Of a stretch of DNA of 64,000 nt, positions 35,457 through 48,400 are shown in pieces. The DNA lies in the NCBI RefSeq assembly GCF_902806685.2, contig NC_048542.1, positions 6,928,533 to 6,992,532 on the forward strand, written 5' to 3'. The translations under genes and the position numbers were made by a program. Under the pieces are notes generated by a model, which worked only from the letters and a program-made list of their open reading frames with translations, did no database searches and was not told the DNA's origin. This DNA comes from Maniola hyperantus (taxonomy: Eukaryota; Arthropoda; Insecta; Lepidoptera; Nymphalidae). Each line of letters starts with the position of its first letter. Positions within the stretch are counted from its first letter, which is position 1.

Positions 35457-35984
35457 TTAGTATGGATAAATTTTGAGTTAATTTTTTAGAGGTTTCGCCG
35501 CCGATATCTTATCGCTTTTCATAATCATCGAATTATGACGCGATCTGGCACCCTCCGCTCATAAAATCGTTTAGTCTGCGGTTATCTAACCCTTTATAAT
35601 GTACCCTCAATTTGCAAGATTAGTGAGCTACGGGGAAGATTGAACGACTAGGTATAAGTTTATGCAAAGCCTTTAATTGTGTTACAATTTCCATACTTTG
35701 CTCTAGACAGATTTTAGGGAATTTGCGTTTTAACAAAGTCATCGTCGTGAACCATTAATATGGGGTTACTCAAAGAGCGTATCGACAAATTTCTTAAAAG
35801 CCAGTAACGAACTGGCGGTTCTTCTGATGCTGCAAATGTTCACGGGCGACAGTAAATAATTAAAATGTCGGGTCTGGATTCCTCATTATCATTACACAAA
35901 ACGCATCGAATTATCGGCCACATAATATATACAACAGAAGAACTAGTATACGACTTTTGTTTAATATCAATGCAGGTTGTAGGG

Positions 35985-36115
35985 ACACGCTGGCCAAGTG
36001 TGCTCTGCCAATCCGCACTAGTAGACTGTAGCCAAAACCTTCTCATTCTGAGAGGAAACGCGTGCTCAGTAGTGAGCCGACGATGGGTTGATTATGATAA
36101 TGATGATGAATGCAG
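35985..36115 (+). mobile_element. SINE S1, 5'-truncated
   Basis: ctggccaagtgtgctctgcc to gataatgatgatgaatg; head missing. Confidence 0.5.
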
Positions 36116-36759
36116 GTTTGACAGAACTAAGTAAAACCGGATTAAAAAGCAAAAAGATAACTTAGTAAGATCAACTTTGAAAGTAGGTGGATACTGGACA
36201 AGATTTGCATTTTCTGCTTTACCCAATTTCCATACTTTCAAAGTTTTTCTTTTAGTTGTTAATTTTCTTTTTGAAGACAGAGGGTTAGGAACAAATTAAG
36301 CTATTTTTTATAGCCTGCTATACCTACCTACTCGTTGGATTTTATTTAATGGGTGATTCACTGTATTCCATAACATTCTATAGTGGAGAAAAAGAATCCC
36401 AAGCTGGGTTCTAACTGAAAATAATAAGAACAGCGTTTTGGGTACACTGGGCGGGCATGTTGAAACCAATGAACATTCCAGTCCAATAATTAAATTTTAT
36501 AGCCAGACTGATTTTCAATCATTTGCGTTAAATCTATTGCCTATTCTAAACTAGACTAGCCTAGCCTAGAATCTATAGCATACGTAGTCACCTATTTTAA
36601 AAGACGGGATGCTGGAGTACGCTGGGATGAATATACGGGTTACAGCTTAAAGTGCCATTTGAGACACGGAGGAGCGGTGGAAAGCACATATCTACAGACT
36701 TTAACTGTCATTCACCTGGTTACCGACTTAGGTTAACGTTGCTTGACTACTTAGCACAA

Positions 36760-36971
36760 TCTGTACATATAAAATTCAAAGTCGTAACTGATTGACTGAC
36801 TGACTTATATATCAACGCACAACCTAAACCTCTGGTCCTAAAGACATGAAATTTGGAGGATGTGTTCTTTGTAAAGAGTAGGTATCCACTAAGAAAGGAT
36901 TTTTAGAAATTCCACCCCTAAGTGGGTTTAAATGAGGGTTTGAAATTGATGTAGTCACGAGCATAAGCTAG
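36760..36971 (+). mobile_element. Helitron-like H2, diverged
   Basis: gactgactgactta tract, tatcaacgcacaacct, and gagcataagCTAG end at 36968-36971; most of the hairpin is deleted. Confidence 0.5.
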
Positions 36972-37384
36972 TCGATTGATATGTGATGTCCCAACAAGGC
37001 TAGTCATTTTCAAACACTCAATACAAGTAGTTTTAAGGATTTTTCTGCATGTAACCCTATTCAAAGTTATTCTCATCTAAACCGGGAGGGACAAAGGATT
37101 TCCATGTTTTTGTGTTGTATGTCTCAGTTAGTTGTCCTTTGAGGGCTTATACATTCATTATTCAAAGGCTTTTAGTCCGCGTTTAGATATTGGTTGACAA
37201 ACTGAAGCTAATACATTATCATATGTACCCAAGCCCCTAAGGTAATTGTATAAGCTAGGCTTTGCACGTGACTCCATCTAAAAATAGGTAAATGGAGAAA
37301 GTTATTTGATAACGTATGGGAAGAAGGGAAGAAAAACTGTATTGCAAACTCAAAAACAAGAAGTACCTAGTGAAAGGTACAACA

Positions 37385-37500
37385 TTACCCATTATCACCG
37401 TCAACCGACAGACGTCCACTGCTGGACATAGATCTCTTAAAGGGACTTCCAGACGCCACGGTCTTGCGCTGCCTGAATCCTAGCGGCTCTCTTGCGTCTT
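37385..37500 (-). mobile_element. LINE 3' end fragment (RTE-like)
   Basis: atcaccgtcaaccgacagac, gtccactgctggacatagat and cacggtcttgcgctgcctga match the reverse of the 3' end seen at 52905. Confidence 0.45.
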
Positions 37501-37564
37501 TTAAAAAAAACAATATTAACCAGGTTAAACATGATTAATATTCTCCTTTCACCTCTAAATAAGC

Positions 37565-37680
37565 GTAAAGCCTGTGCTAGGAGTGGGTACGACAATTATA
37601 GTGCAACGGATGGGGTTTGAATCGCCAAAATTTTGGGTTTCAGTCCGCTCCTTAACCGTTGAGCTATTGAGGCTTAGGTG
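37565..37680 (-). mobile_element. tRNA-derived SINE, head fragment
   Basis: Minus strand: gcctcaatagctcaacggtt A-box and gattcaaacccc B-box like segments. Confidence 0.4.
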
Positions 37681-38131
37681 GAATGGAGTGGAGCGGCCCG
37701 TAAATTAGCCAATCACAGTGCTTGAAATCTCTACTCCGCATCAGTGGAAACTGTGTAAGTGGAGCGGAGCGGAGCTGTGCAGACTTCCAAATAAATTATA
37801 TGAACACGCGGCCACAAGCCGTAAAGAACGGAGTCCAGCATCCTGTGGTGCCGAGTGGATGGCACGAAGCGGAGAGTAGCGGGACGGTGCGGTGCGGCGG
37901 GTAGGGTAGACAAATGGGACTTTGATTTAGGCCTAGTTTTTGTAGCGATACAGTCGCGCGTATCTTGAACGAGAGAGATGTGTCGCACTGATTGTGCTTA
38001 AGCTGTTGGCGAAACCTCGTTAAAAAGCTTTAAATTTAGAGAAAAAGCTAAATTCTATTTTTGTTCAGGTCTACAGAAATTGTTGTCCCAAATCTGTCGA
38101 GTACCTTTGTTGATAAGAATCAACAAACTCA

Positions 38132-38180
38132 ATTAGTACTGAATATAATTATTCTGTGAATAATTATATTCAGTACTAAT
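38132..38180. repeat. Perfect 23-base hairpin with 3-base loop
   Basis: Arms 38132-38154 and 38158-38180 are exact reverse complements; loop TGT. No known element recognised around it. Confidence 0.8.
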
Positions 38181-39839
38181 CTGAACGTCACGTGAACAAT
38201 TATTATAAAGCTACGCCTAGAGTGGGTGCGGATAGCGAGGTGGAGAGACAGCGCGTCCTCCTGCGGTAAATAATAGAGATGGGTTTCGACTTTCAAATCG
38301 TTTTTCATTTCTTTATGCTTTCTTTTTCTTCACAGTGATTTCACAGGAGATTTTTATGGAAAGTGAGATCAAAATATGTGAATAGGACTAATATTTTACC
38401 GTCTCTTTTTAACGTTAAGTAAATTTTCGCACTTACAATCGTTTGCTACGTTGTTTTAATTAGATATATTTCTCTCTCTATAACAAGAACTAGGACCCAA
38501 ACTATCAGATGGATGACTATGCGTGTGAAATTTGAAAAATAAAGCGGGATTAAATGTAATAATTTTCGAATTTTTTGAGATTTTGCTTGGTGATTTTTAT
38601 GTAACTCTATCTCTTAAAAAATAAATATATTAGGTACTTTTGTGCGCAAGCCTACCACCGTAGCTTGCACAAAGTGATGATTGCAATCATCTCGGAAACC
38701 AGCATGAAAGACGTGAGTTGCCACGGTGTCTCACGCGTCGTATGGTAGCTGTGGGCTACGGGACTGAAACTCGTTCGAGCAACCCAGCCAGCGGTATCTG
38801 CTGAGGTAGACCCTCTAGCACACGCTTCACTTTGACGGACGGAAAACGGAATATTAGTTACGATTAACATAATTCATGTTCTTTTAAAAAGTGCCCTTTG
38901 TATTTGACCTTTAACTTGAACTTTCAGCATTTGAAAACGTGTCACAATTTTTCATACCGATAACAAACACGTAATTTACTAAACAATAAACCTCGAGGTC
39001 ACGCCTTTTTTAAACGTAAACCGTTTTTCACTGAGCTGAGGGTGCATTTTATTGAAAGGGGATATTGAGTTTTACTAATACAAGTACACTGGACCTGCAT
39101 TTGTCGACCTGTTTTTGACACAATTTGATTTTCGCTATTTTGGCGCTACACTAATAAATCAACGATTTTTTTATTTTAATTTTTATGGCACTTTTGTCCG
39201 ACACGGACACTCCAGCCCTATCGTAACCTAAATTTTAGTCTAAATTACATAATGGAATGCAACAGATATTGATAGGTACCCTGAAGATATATTACTCTAC
39301 CTATGTAGGAATATTCCAATAATCGATTTAAAACCTTCTGTTGTCGGTATACTGAGAAGACTCGTAAAACCTGCACCTATGTCATATTTATTAATGTTGT
39401 ACTTCTGCACAAGCATCTCTCTCTGCACGTTATATCTGCTACATTTCACTAAAATGAACGATATACTAGTCGATGTAGTTCTGATTTCTTAACAAGTCAA
39501 TTATTTTTGTCCTCCGTGTACGACACATCCCTTCCAGCTTCCACTTGTATACCTATTATGTCTATTTTAGTGAAAGAGAGTAAAAAAGGTTTTAAGAGCT
39601 ATAAAATTCCTCCAAGCTGGCAAATGGGAATCGATGCGGATAGAACGAATGACTCTTTTACTGAGCTTTTATGTGGTACTGGTGACGATGGTGTGCTTAT
39701 CTACTTGTTCCGCTTGTCCTACACTAGGTACCTACCTAGGTTGTACGAAAAGCAAGTTTTATTCCTCCTTCTATTAGCATTTCGCTACTTCATGAGTTTT
39801 CCTTTATATTCACTTACGTTGTGCCAAGTACAAAGATAT

Positions 39840-40140
39840 TTCATCATCATCATTCATTACTTCAGCCTGCAGACGTCCATTGTGGAACATAGGCCTTTCC
39901 CAAAGAGCGCCGCCACACCCGGTCCTTAGCCTTCGTCATCCAGCCACTTCCCACCACCCTCTTTATGTCGTCAGTCCATCTTCAACGCACATTATAAAAA
40001 ATAAAAAAATTAAAATTAAAATCTTTTTTATTCGAATAAACTTTTACAAGTACCTACTTTCGAATAGTCGGATGCATCTACCACTGGTTCGGAATGCCTT
40101 TCCTACCGAGAAGAACCAGCAAGAAGCATTATACTATTAT
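39840..40140 (-). mobile_element. LINE/SINE 3' remnants, two adjoining
   Basis: 39840-39990 has catcatcatcattcattact and cgtccattgtggaacatagg (LINE end). 39990-40140 has attcgaataaacttttacaa and accactggttcggaatgcc, a widespread lepidopteran repeat. Confidence 0.4.
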
Positions 40141-40604
40141 TTTGTTGCAAAATATTGCTAAAAAGTTTTGGGAGAATGGGGTAATTGCGAATACTTAAGG
40201 GAGAACTGAAATGAAACTAAAACTGATAAAGTTAGAAATGCTGTGTATTTCTAAAAGTTTACTTAAACCGTTCAATCAGAAATTCCCATAGTAATAAATT
40301 TTCCAAATATAAATCCATTTCAACAAAAAACAATGTTTAGCTAATTCTTCCAAAATAGACCCAGCAATCAAGTTTACATGGACCTATACCTACAGTTTCT
40401 AATGTCGATGAGTCCAGGAAAGTTTAGAACTTGGATGGATCGTTCGTTAACCGACAACAGACTCTAATTATTGTTGGTAATTATTGTTTGGACCTAAGTT
40501 TTCAGTCTCTCAATTCGAAAGTTTGGCTCTACCGAACTTTATTATAAGTTATAATGTAAGTAGATAACGGGTAGGTACATAGTGCATACCATAATTAATT
40601 TGAT

Positions 40605-40928
40605 GATTTTCATCATCATCACCATGATCAACCCATCTCCGTTTCACTATTCCTTCGCACAGGTCTCCCCTCAGTAAGAAAAGGGTTTGGCCATAGTCTA
40701 TCACGCTGACCAAGTACGAATTGCCAGGCTTCACACACCTTTGAGAACATTATGATTAACTATCAGGCATGCAGGTTTCCTCACGATGTTTTTCTTAACC
40801 GTTAAAGCAAGTCATATTTAATTTTTAAAACCGCACATAACTCCGAAAAGCTAGAGATGCGTGTCCGGGATCGCAGCCCCGACACCCCCAAATAGGAGGC
40901 GGACGTCCTAACCACTAAACTATCACGG
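40605..40928 (-). mobile_element. tRNA-derived SINE S1, full-length
   Basis: Tail catcatcatcaccatgatca at left, tRNA-like head (ggacgtcctaaccactaaac) at right. Confidence 0.62.
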
Positions 40929-42303
40929 CTTTTGATGATTTTGCTGTCCTGGTTTGTATAATTCTACCACTGGATTCCACATACTTGCTATCTTAACCTC
41001 ACGATTATTTCCTTATCTTTTCCTCACGATTGAAATTGTGGTATTTGCGAATTCGCGCACTAATCTGGGCATAGATTCCATACTTCTGGGGCATCTTCAA
41101 AAGTCTGCGAGCGTTGCTTGTATTCTGCATTATGTGCCGTTTTGTAACGATGATGTTTCCTTTAGTATTCCGTTATGCAATAAAGGAAACAATAATAACT
41201 TGTCAGACCATTCAAGGTAGGAAGAGTCAGTTAACCCGAATTGCGATGATCTGTGTAGGTTGATTGTCCACTTAGGACTGTTCCAACGATCGAGTAGACT
41301 TGCTATGTACTTTGCTTAAAAGAGATAATATGTAAGTTTATTTACGAATGTTAATTAATTATGCTGTTACCACGCTGTTAAGTAGAGATTAAACAATTGG
41401 GTATTTTCCTGTGTCAAAAATAAATTACTTATTTCTGAGATAGAGGGTCTTCCAAAATATGTGAAATCCACGCCCTTTGTTAGTTTTAAGTGTAATAATT
41501 ACTATTTTAAATTGTCGATGAAACTAAAAAAAACAATTCAAATGATTGTGACGTCACATTTCAATACTTCATAGAATGTCGCATACTAAGTGCGCGTTTT
41601 GACGTTTGATAAAAAGTTACTGATTTGAGTAGTTGTCAAATACCATTAAAATTAATTGGAATTTTTTGATTTTCCCGGTTAAAAGTAGCCTATGTCCATC
41701 CCCAACATACCTACTTACGCTAACTCTGTAAGTAGGTACCTTTCATCAAAATCGCTTAAACGGCTGGGCAGACAAAAAGTGGACACGTTTTCACTGTAGG
41801 AAAGCTATACGGTACTTAGATCATTTTATTCTGTGTTCAACATTTTTTTAATACTTAAACTTCAACAAAAACGACACTTAAGAACTTTGCACCACTTGAA
41901 AGGCAAGTAAATAAAGCAAACTTGAGATAATTCGTGTTAGTGTGAAATGTAAATGAAGCATAGCACGTTTTAGAAATTCATCTAGATAAACGCACGTCGC
42001 CCTGCTATATTGACTCAAACGAGCTGGCAATCAGCTTCCAGTTTAACGTCTGTTTAAATATAATCAAAGCAAAATAATCGACTTTACAATAATTTTTAGA
42101 GCTGCTTATTATCGCTAACTTTCAGCATCATTCACAATTAATTTACCGTCTAATTCCATAACAAACATTAGATTACTATCTTGATTCTGCGACGCTCGAG
42201 TTTATGCTCTGTTTTGTAACAATTAAAGTTAATATTTCAATGCTAGTGTGATCGTTTGTTTGTTTTAGTGCACGCAGGTATATACTCGTAAGACAGTGTG
42301 GAA

Positions 42304-42339
42304 ATGGCAGTGTCTTTTGCGTGTTGTTTCTTTATATGA
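42304..42339 (+). promoter_or_regulatory. Upstream ORF of 11 codons in transporter leader
   Basis: ATG at 42304 opens an 11-codon frame closed by TGA at 42337-42339, 15 bases before the start used. A second ATG at 42335 opens a different frame that runs past the exon-1 start and through the donor to a TAA at about 42441. Either could lower translation if the leader includes them; transcript start is unknown. Confidence 0.4.
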
Positions 42340-42354
42340 CTGTCCGCTCTAGAA

Positions 42355-42439
42355 ATGGTGTTTACAATAACAAAAAATGTGAATATTTCAGAAGAAGATC
42401 GTGGTTGTCTTCTGAAGCAGTATGCGTTATCCTTTATAG
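42355..42439 (+). CDS. Transporter exon 1: N-terminus, start of TM1
   Basis: 28 codons plus one base; donor gtaagt at 42440. LLKQYALSFI begins TM1, as in trehalose transporters. The start was chosen because it is the first ATG in frame with TM1; two upstream ATGs are out of frame or closed. Confidence 0.82.
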
Positions 42440-45400
42440 GTAAGTATGCCATGTCTTTTATTGTGTTTAGTATACATTAAGCTTACACGTCAACTACGTA
42501 AAGTTCAGAAATTTGCTACTTCGCGTAAAATTCCACACTGCCAATGTATTGAATCCGGTAATCTCAAGATTATCTAGTTATTTATGTACTAGGTAGAGTA
42601 CCTACCGCTTGAGTTGAGCGGTAGCATTCTTTGATAGGTTCTATTTATAACATAGAACCCCACTAAGAAAAGATTTTGAGAAATATTAACGGGATCCTTA
42701 GAAAACCTAATTCCACGCGGCCAAAGTCGCGAGTAAAAGCTAGTTATTCAATAAGGTGGCAAAGTCATATTGAGTGCTCTAAATTGAATCCGAGTGCGAA
42801 ATTGCTTACTGACAATTTGCAACACGAGGGTGGCAAATTCTCTTTGCGTGCTATTTCAAATTTGTACACACTTTACATTAACATAACCTATATTTTCTGG
42901 TCAAATGAGGTTAAATATAGCCAAAACTTGGTATACTCGGTTGATTACCTCGATGTCTATCCATCTGTCCGTCACAGCAGTTTTATTTCTATTAACTGGG
43001 CACTATTAAGCGCTAACAGATATCGCCTTGACCTATAAAGGATTTATTATGTCATGATGTTGGCAAATTAAAACTCGAAAAATGATACTTATAGTTCAGT
43101 AACATAGTTATGAAATAAGTCCTTATTTCTAAGATCTAAAATACCATTTTCCTTTGATTTGCTCTAGCTTTTCTTTTCACATGGCACCAATGCCATCAAT
43201 TTAAAATATCATCTTGTTCTAGTCACTTTAACTCTAGATGGAGGTGAATCGCTACTTAAGTACGCGCACACAATGAGACGAAGCGGTTTCTTTGATTCCA
43301 TAGTGGCTCAATTTAACTAAGAAAGTCTCGTGCTCAACGCTTTCAAATGCCTTGGATAAATCACAGAAAATACCAGTGGCATTCTTTGAGCCTCCCACGC
43401 ATTGCATATAATATGCTTTAGCAGCATTGCGTCCGTGTCGGTTGTTGATCGACCTTTAGATGTTTATAATTAAAACTATGTATATTTTGAAAGTTACGAC
43501 GACTTGAAATACCTCTATTTTAAAGGCAGCTTTGTACAAAATGTAAAAACTACAAATTGCAATGACTAACTTTACTTCATAGTAAGTAATTTCAAATGTG
43601 TAAGGTCTCTATAAAAGTTTTGATTACTTACTTCAAAATCATATATCAGACTGAGACTTGGATGGGAGATCTATAGAGCGCACTTTGACTTTGCTCAGAC
43701 TTAAGATTGAGTTAAAACGAGACAGATTATATGGGAGATAAATACTCTGTCTCGTTTTAACTCTGTCGTCTAAGCTAAGTCAGAGTGCGCTCTATAGATC
43801 TCACCCTTTAGTTTAATATTAAACGTTGATTTACGTTGTTAAACAATCGTCCATCTCACCCTTGAGTATGTCCCGCTCGACTTGGAGCGACCATGGAGAG
43901 CACTCTTATTAACCTTTTTATTTGGAGAAAGTATATATTGATGCCTGTATCTGCCCTTTAAGCTCTGGGTACGGCAATCGATTTTTCCTGAAAGCTTTTT
44001 TAAGTGATAACATGACGCAATGATGGGCGCAAGGGAGTTTCCAAATTCAATTCTTGATTGGGTCAATTTTGGAATTTAATATTTCTTGGATCTGTCATCA
44101 ATGTTATTATAGTTCGTGACAGGCCGATATGGCAATCGGGGTGGAACGCCCTGCACACCCGCACAGCCCCCAGCCCAGTGCGGGGCAGATGAGCGGGTGT
44201 GTGGCGTGTCATCCCCCCTCATACCCCGCTTGCCATCTCAACCTATCGCAGATATGTATGTACCTAGGTATATATAGTGTATTATAGGTATGTGCAATGT
44301 CCATATTTCTTTGTCTATACATACAATTTATGTTTTGAAGACGCACAAGGACGAGACATAATAAGTATACCTACCTGTAGTCTTTACATCGGTAAATCTT
44401 ACTTAGATAAGTACTTAGATTTTCAAATAATCCACTTAATGGCGATTTCACCAACGAAGAGTAACATTTAAACGAGGAATAAATTTGATTGGGCCTAATA
44501 ACAGTTTTTGTATTGAAATTTGAAAAATATATGACAGGTTCAGATAAGACTTATTGTACGTTTGTGAAAACGACCCTAAACCAGTCAAATTTGTATGGTG
44601 CAACACGCAGCATGCGACATGCACCGTCCACACTCCCACTGCTAAACATGCAGGAAAAGCAAGCAAGCAATATGAACCACCACCACGCAACGCCATACGA
44701 ATCCTGCGAAAACACTCAACGCACGTTTCACTCCGAACCTGGAGCTCCCACAGGAGATGTAGACCTTTGCATTACCAAGTCTACATTTCCTGAGGATGTT
44801 TAAATAGTTAGCAATGCAAATGTGAAAACTTCGTTAGGCGCGTTGGGCGATTTTGGAATGGTTAAAAACTTTAAGGTCGCGTCCCCGACATGCTAATTAT
44901 GTTGATAGTGCTCGGAATGCCAGTAAATGTAAAAACTAAACTAAAGTTTATGGTGTTTAAATTAATTTACAAGTGATGTTTTTTTTCTTTCTGCAGTGAG
45001 TCTGCCGTTCTTCACCAATGGCGTGGAGAGTCTTAACCTCACAATTTCAAGCCACGCAGGTCATTTCACCACACCTGAACAAATACCTTGGACGACTGTG
45101 GGACTCATACTTGGAACTATCGGCAGTGCACTAATCTATAGTTATGTTATTGACACTTGGGGAAGAAGATTTGGTATTTTCGTAGTTGTATTGTTGCAAG
45201 GGGTAAGTCATAGATTAATTATTGGTCTCGCTATGGGGTAAGTCTTCTTTTCAAAATCCATAAATTACTAGCTTTTGCCCCGCGGCTTCGCGTAGTCCGT
45301 ATCCCTGAACATTACAAATTATTCCCGAACATTCCACAACATTCCAGAATGTTCTAGAACGTTCGAACTCACGACGGATCTTATACTTTACCTAACAGCA

Positions 45401-48400
45401 GGTAGCTTTACCCATAGAGAAAAGTGTTCGAATGGTCCACAATGTTCCAGATTCCAGAATATTCGACACACATTCGAGAATGTTCTGGAATGTTCTACAA
45501 TGATCCGGGATATTCTGTGGAATTCTCTCGAAAACTCTCGAATATTCTTGATTATTCTAGCAATTTCTATAGGGCGAAACTTCCAACCCTTATATCCTCA
45601 AAAGCACACCCTTCAAGTAAAAACGGGAACCTTCTTCATGGACGGGAGATAGAGAGCTATCACACCATATAACTACCTTGATCGTACCGGGACTCATTTC
45701 TGAGTTATAGCGGCACACATTGTACACTTTCTTTTATTATATTATATTGATTATTCATTAGCCATAACCAAGTGGATAAGGTTTCATCAGCCTTCCATTC
45801 GGGAATCGGGGGTTCAAAATTTTTGAAGTTATGCGCTTTTTAAGCAATTAAATACTTATCGCTTGCTTTAACAGTGCATGTAACAGAGTTTCTTCATAAG
45901 GTTCTCAAAGGTGTGTCAAGTCGCCAATCTGCACTTGGCCAGCGTCGTGGACTATGGCTAACCCCTCCTCATTCGGACAGGAGACCTGTGCTCAGTAGTG
46001 AGTTGGTGATGGGTTGATGATGATTATTATTATTGCAAATTTTGGCGGGCGCGATACCCAGAGAGAGTATACCTTCCTACCTATCTGACTTCTATGTATT
46101 GCGAATCCTGCCGGTTTCTTTGCAGGATTTCATTTCGATAACCAATTATGAAATGGTGAAACAAGATGCTTAAAAAGATAACTTTTGAGAAAATTGGGTA
46201 CCTACCTATTATAACAAACAGCGACAGCGAACATCAAGTTTGGTTTTTCAGTTTGAATTACGCATCTCTAAAAAGATTAAACAATGTAGAATTAGAGAAG
46301 ATAATAAACATTATGTAAGACTCGAGTATGTAGAAAAGTGATTCAGTCACGTATGAGATTACTAAATTATGTAAATAATTATTTCAGCTCATTGTGTTCA
46401 TTTGACTACAATATATTGTATTATCTATTGGTATAAAATGTGTCATTATCTACTACCGTTCTTTTGTCATCCGCTTACATTAGGGTTTTGCTTGTAGATA
46501 CAATATATTATGTTTGTATCTACCTATAGTCCGCGACAAGTCAAGATGTCAATCGGGGTATGAGGCGGGGAGGACGCCCCGCACACCCACACGTCCCCCG
46601 CACTCGCCCGCATCGGGTTAGCGCTGGGGCTGTGCGGGTATGTAGTGTGTTCCCTCCCCAATTGCCATCTCGACCTGTCGCATACTATAGTATGATATGT
46701 GGGGTTTTGTCAGGTCATTGGCTCTTTAGCTTTATCCCTTGTTTTGTAGCTGCGTGAAGGGTCAACCCACCAAACACGCTTTCGCATTTGCCTATTAATA
46801 TTATGGAAAAATATTTATACAACTAGCGTTTTCCCGCGATTTCGTCAGCTTACTGCCTATAGCATTCGGGGAATCGGTGAGAGGGTAGATATTCCAAAAA
46901 TGCTAAACTACGTGCCTACTTCTTCTCTTCTTTTAATTCTGCCCGAAAGGCCAAACACCAATGCGTGGCTAGATCAGTCAGTCAGGACATGTCTTTTTAT
47001 ATGTACAGATAAGTAAGTAGTTAAGAAATAAGATTCTATTATTCATGTATTCTATATGGTTTTAGGTATCATGCATACCACTTCTGATACCTCCAAACGA
47101 CATAGCCTACATAATTCTTCACGTCTTAGCAGGGATCTCAACCGCTGGTCTTTTCATATGCATACCAGTTTACATACGAGAGATATGCGATGTTAAGTAT
47201 CGTGGAACCATGATGTCCCTAATGGTGTTGATGACTACGGCAGGATATCTCATGAGACTGGCACTTGACGCTGATAATAGGCTGTATTTGATAGCTGGTG
47301 TGGTTTTTGTACAGTTTGTTACCTTATTCATGATGGTTGAGTCTCCAGCTTATTTGGTTAAGGTTGGGAAGATTCAAGTAAGTAGAAGTGAGATTTTTTT
47401 TCAGTAAATTGATGATGCCCGTGACTTTGTCTACTCGGAATTAGGTTGTTTAAAACCTGTGGGAACTCTTTGATTTACCGTAGTAAAAAGTAGTCTATGT
47501 CCGTCTCCAGGATGCAACCTAGGTATATCTATACCAGGAGTGTTACAGATATCCGCATCCGCAAATGAGGAACATTCGCATTAATTCAGACATCCGTATT
47601 AATCAATGCGGAGCTTGTACGGAGGTGGATTCATATTTGAAACAAGTAACGACCTGCAAAGAAAGTGGCCGGGGCCAGAGTGGCGCGTGCCTCGCGCGTG
47701 GTTACTGTAGATATCTTCGATCGCTAATTGCCCAATCAGAAAGTTTACGATGGGACCCAACAGGGGTGTTACGGATATTCGCATCCGCATCCGCAAATGT
47801 GGAACATTCCATCAATTTAGGCATCCGCATCCGCGTCCGCGGATGTCAAAATATTGGCATCCGCAACAACCCTATTTAGATTTATGAAAAATCCCGTTGG
47901 CACTTATTGATTTTCCAGGGCCAATCGCCAAAAGTAGCCTAAGTACCTATATTTAAGAATTCAACAAGTCAATTTGTGCTGAAACGAAGACCGTGAACCA
48001 TGTATTTGTAGAAAAATATTTTCCACAAAAAGATCGACCTCTAAATTAAATCCTTAGTTTTTATTTTTACTTTAAATGAGGTTTTCATGTTGTGTTGTTA
48101 AAAATCGGTTCTATGAAACCCGACTCGCTGTGTGCGAGAGTTCTACGTAGGTACTGTAACTTGCCGGGTGTTGTAAAATTTAAATGTCTGATAAAAAAAT
48201 ACTTATACTAGAAAAATATAATACGTATGACGTCGATAAGTAATTATTGACTTTCCATTAATAATATTAATTGCATACTAATAAAGTATTGTTTCTGTAA
48301 TGTCTATTTGTGTATCCTGTAAAGTCTCATGAAAAGTAGGTAGCTACTATTTCTACAAGAAATTGGCCGACCTACTTACATTTCGTCAAATAGAAAGTTG

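Larger units (their letters stand above)
25861..42303. other. Gene-free, repeat-rich intergenic block
   Basis: Only mobile-element pieces listed separately. 29580-30130, 33400-34430, 38190-39840 and 40140-40600 hold short open frames without start context, splice signals or family motifs; I see nothing certain in them. Confidence 0.55.
45268..45750 (-). mobile_element. Helitron-like element carrying HSE-like arrays
   Basis: On the minus strand the element ends in a GC-rich hairpin (CGCGAAGCCGCG) followed by CTAG and a flanking T, the same end layout as the two other families in this window. The 5' TC end is placed near 45750 by position only. It lies in transporter intron 2, 65 bases after exon 2. 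The interior holds alternating TTC/GAA pentamers. Confidence 0.5.

Noticed and set aside
39507..39929. 140-codon open frame on + strand
   Set aside because: No family motif, starts without a usual ATG context and runs into a LINE 3' end (39840 onward), so a chance frame is more likely.
44489..44803. 104-codon open frame in transporter intron 1
   Set aside because: His- and Asn-rich without a known motif, no splice sites in phase with neighbours; looks like repeat-derived sequence.
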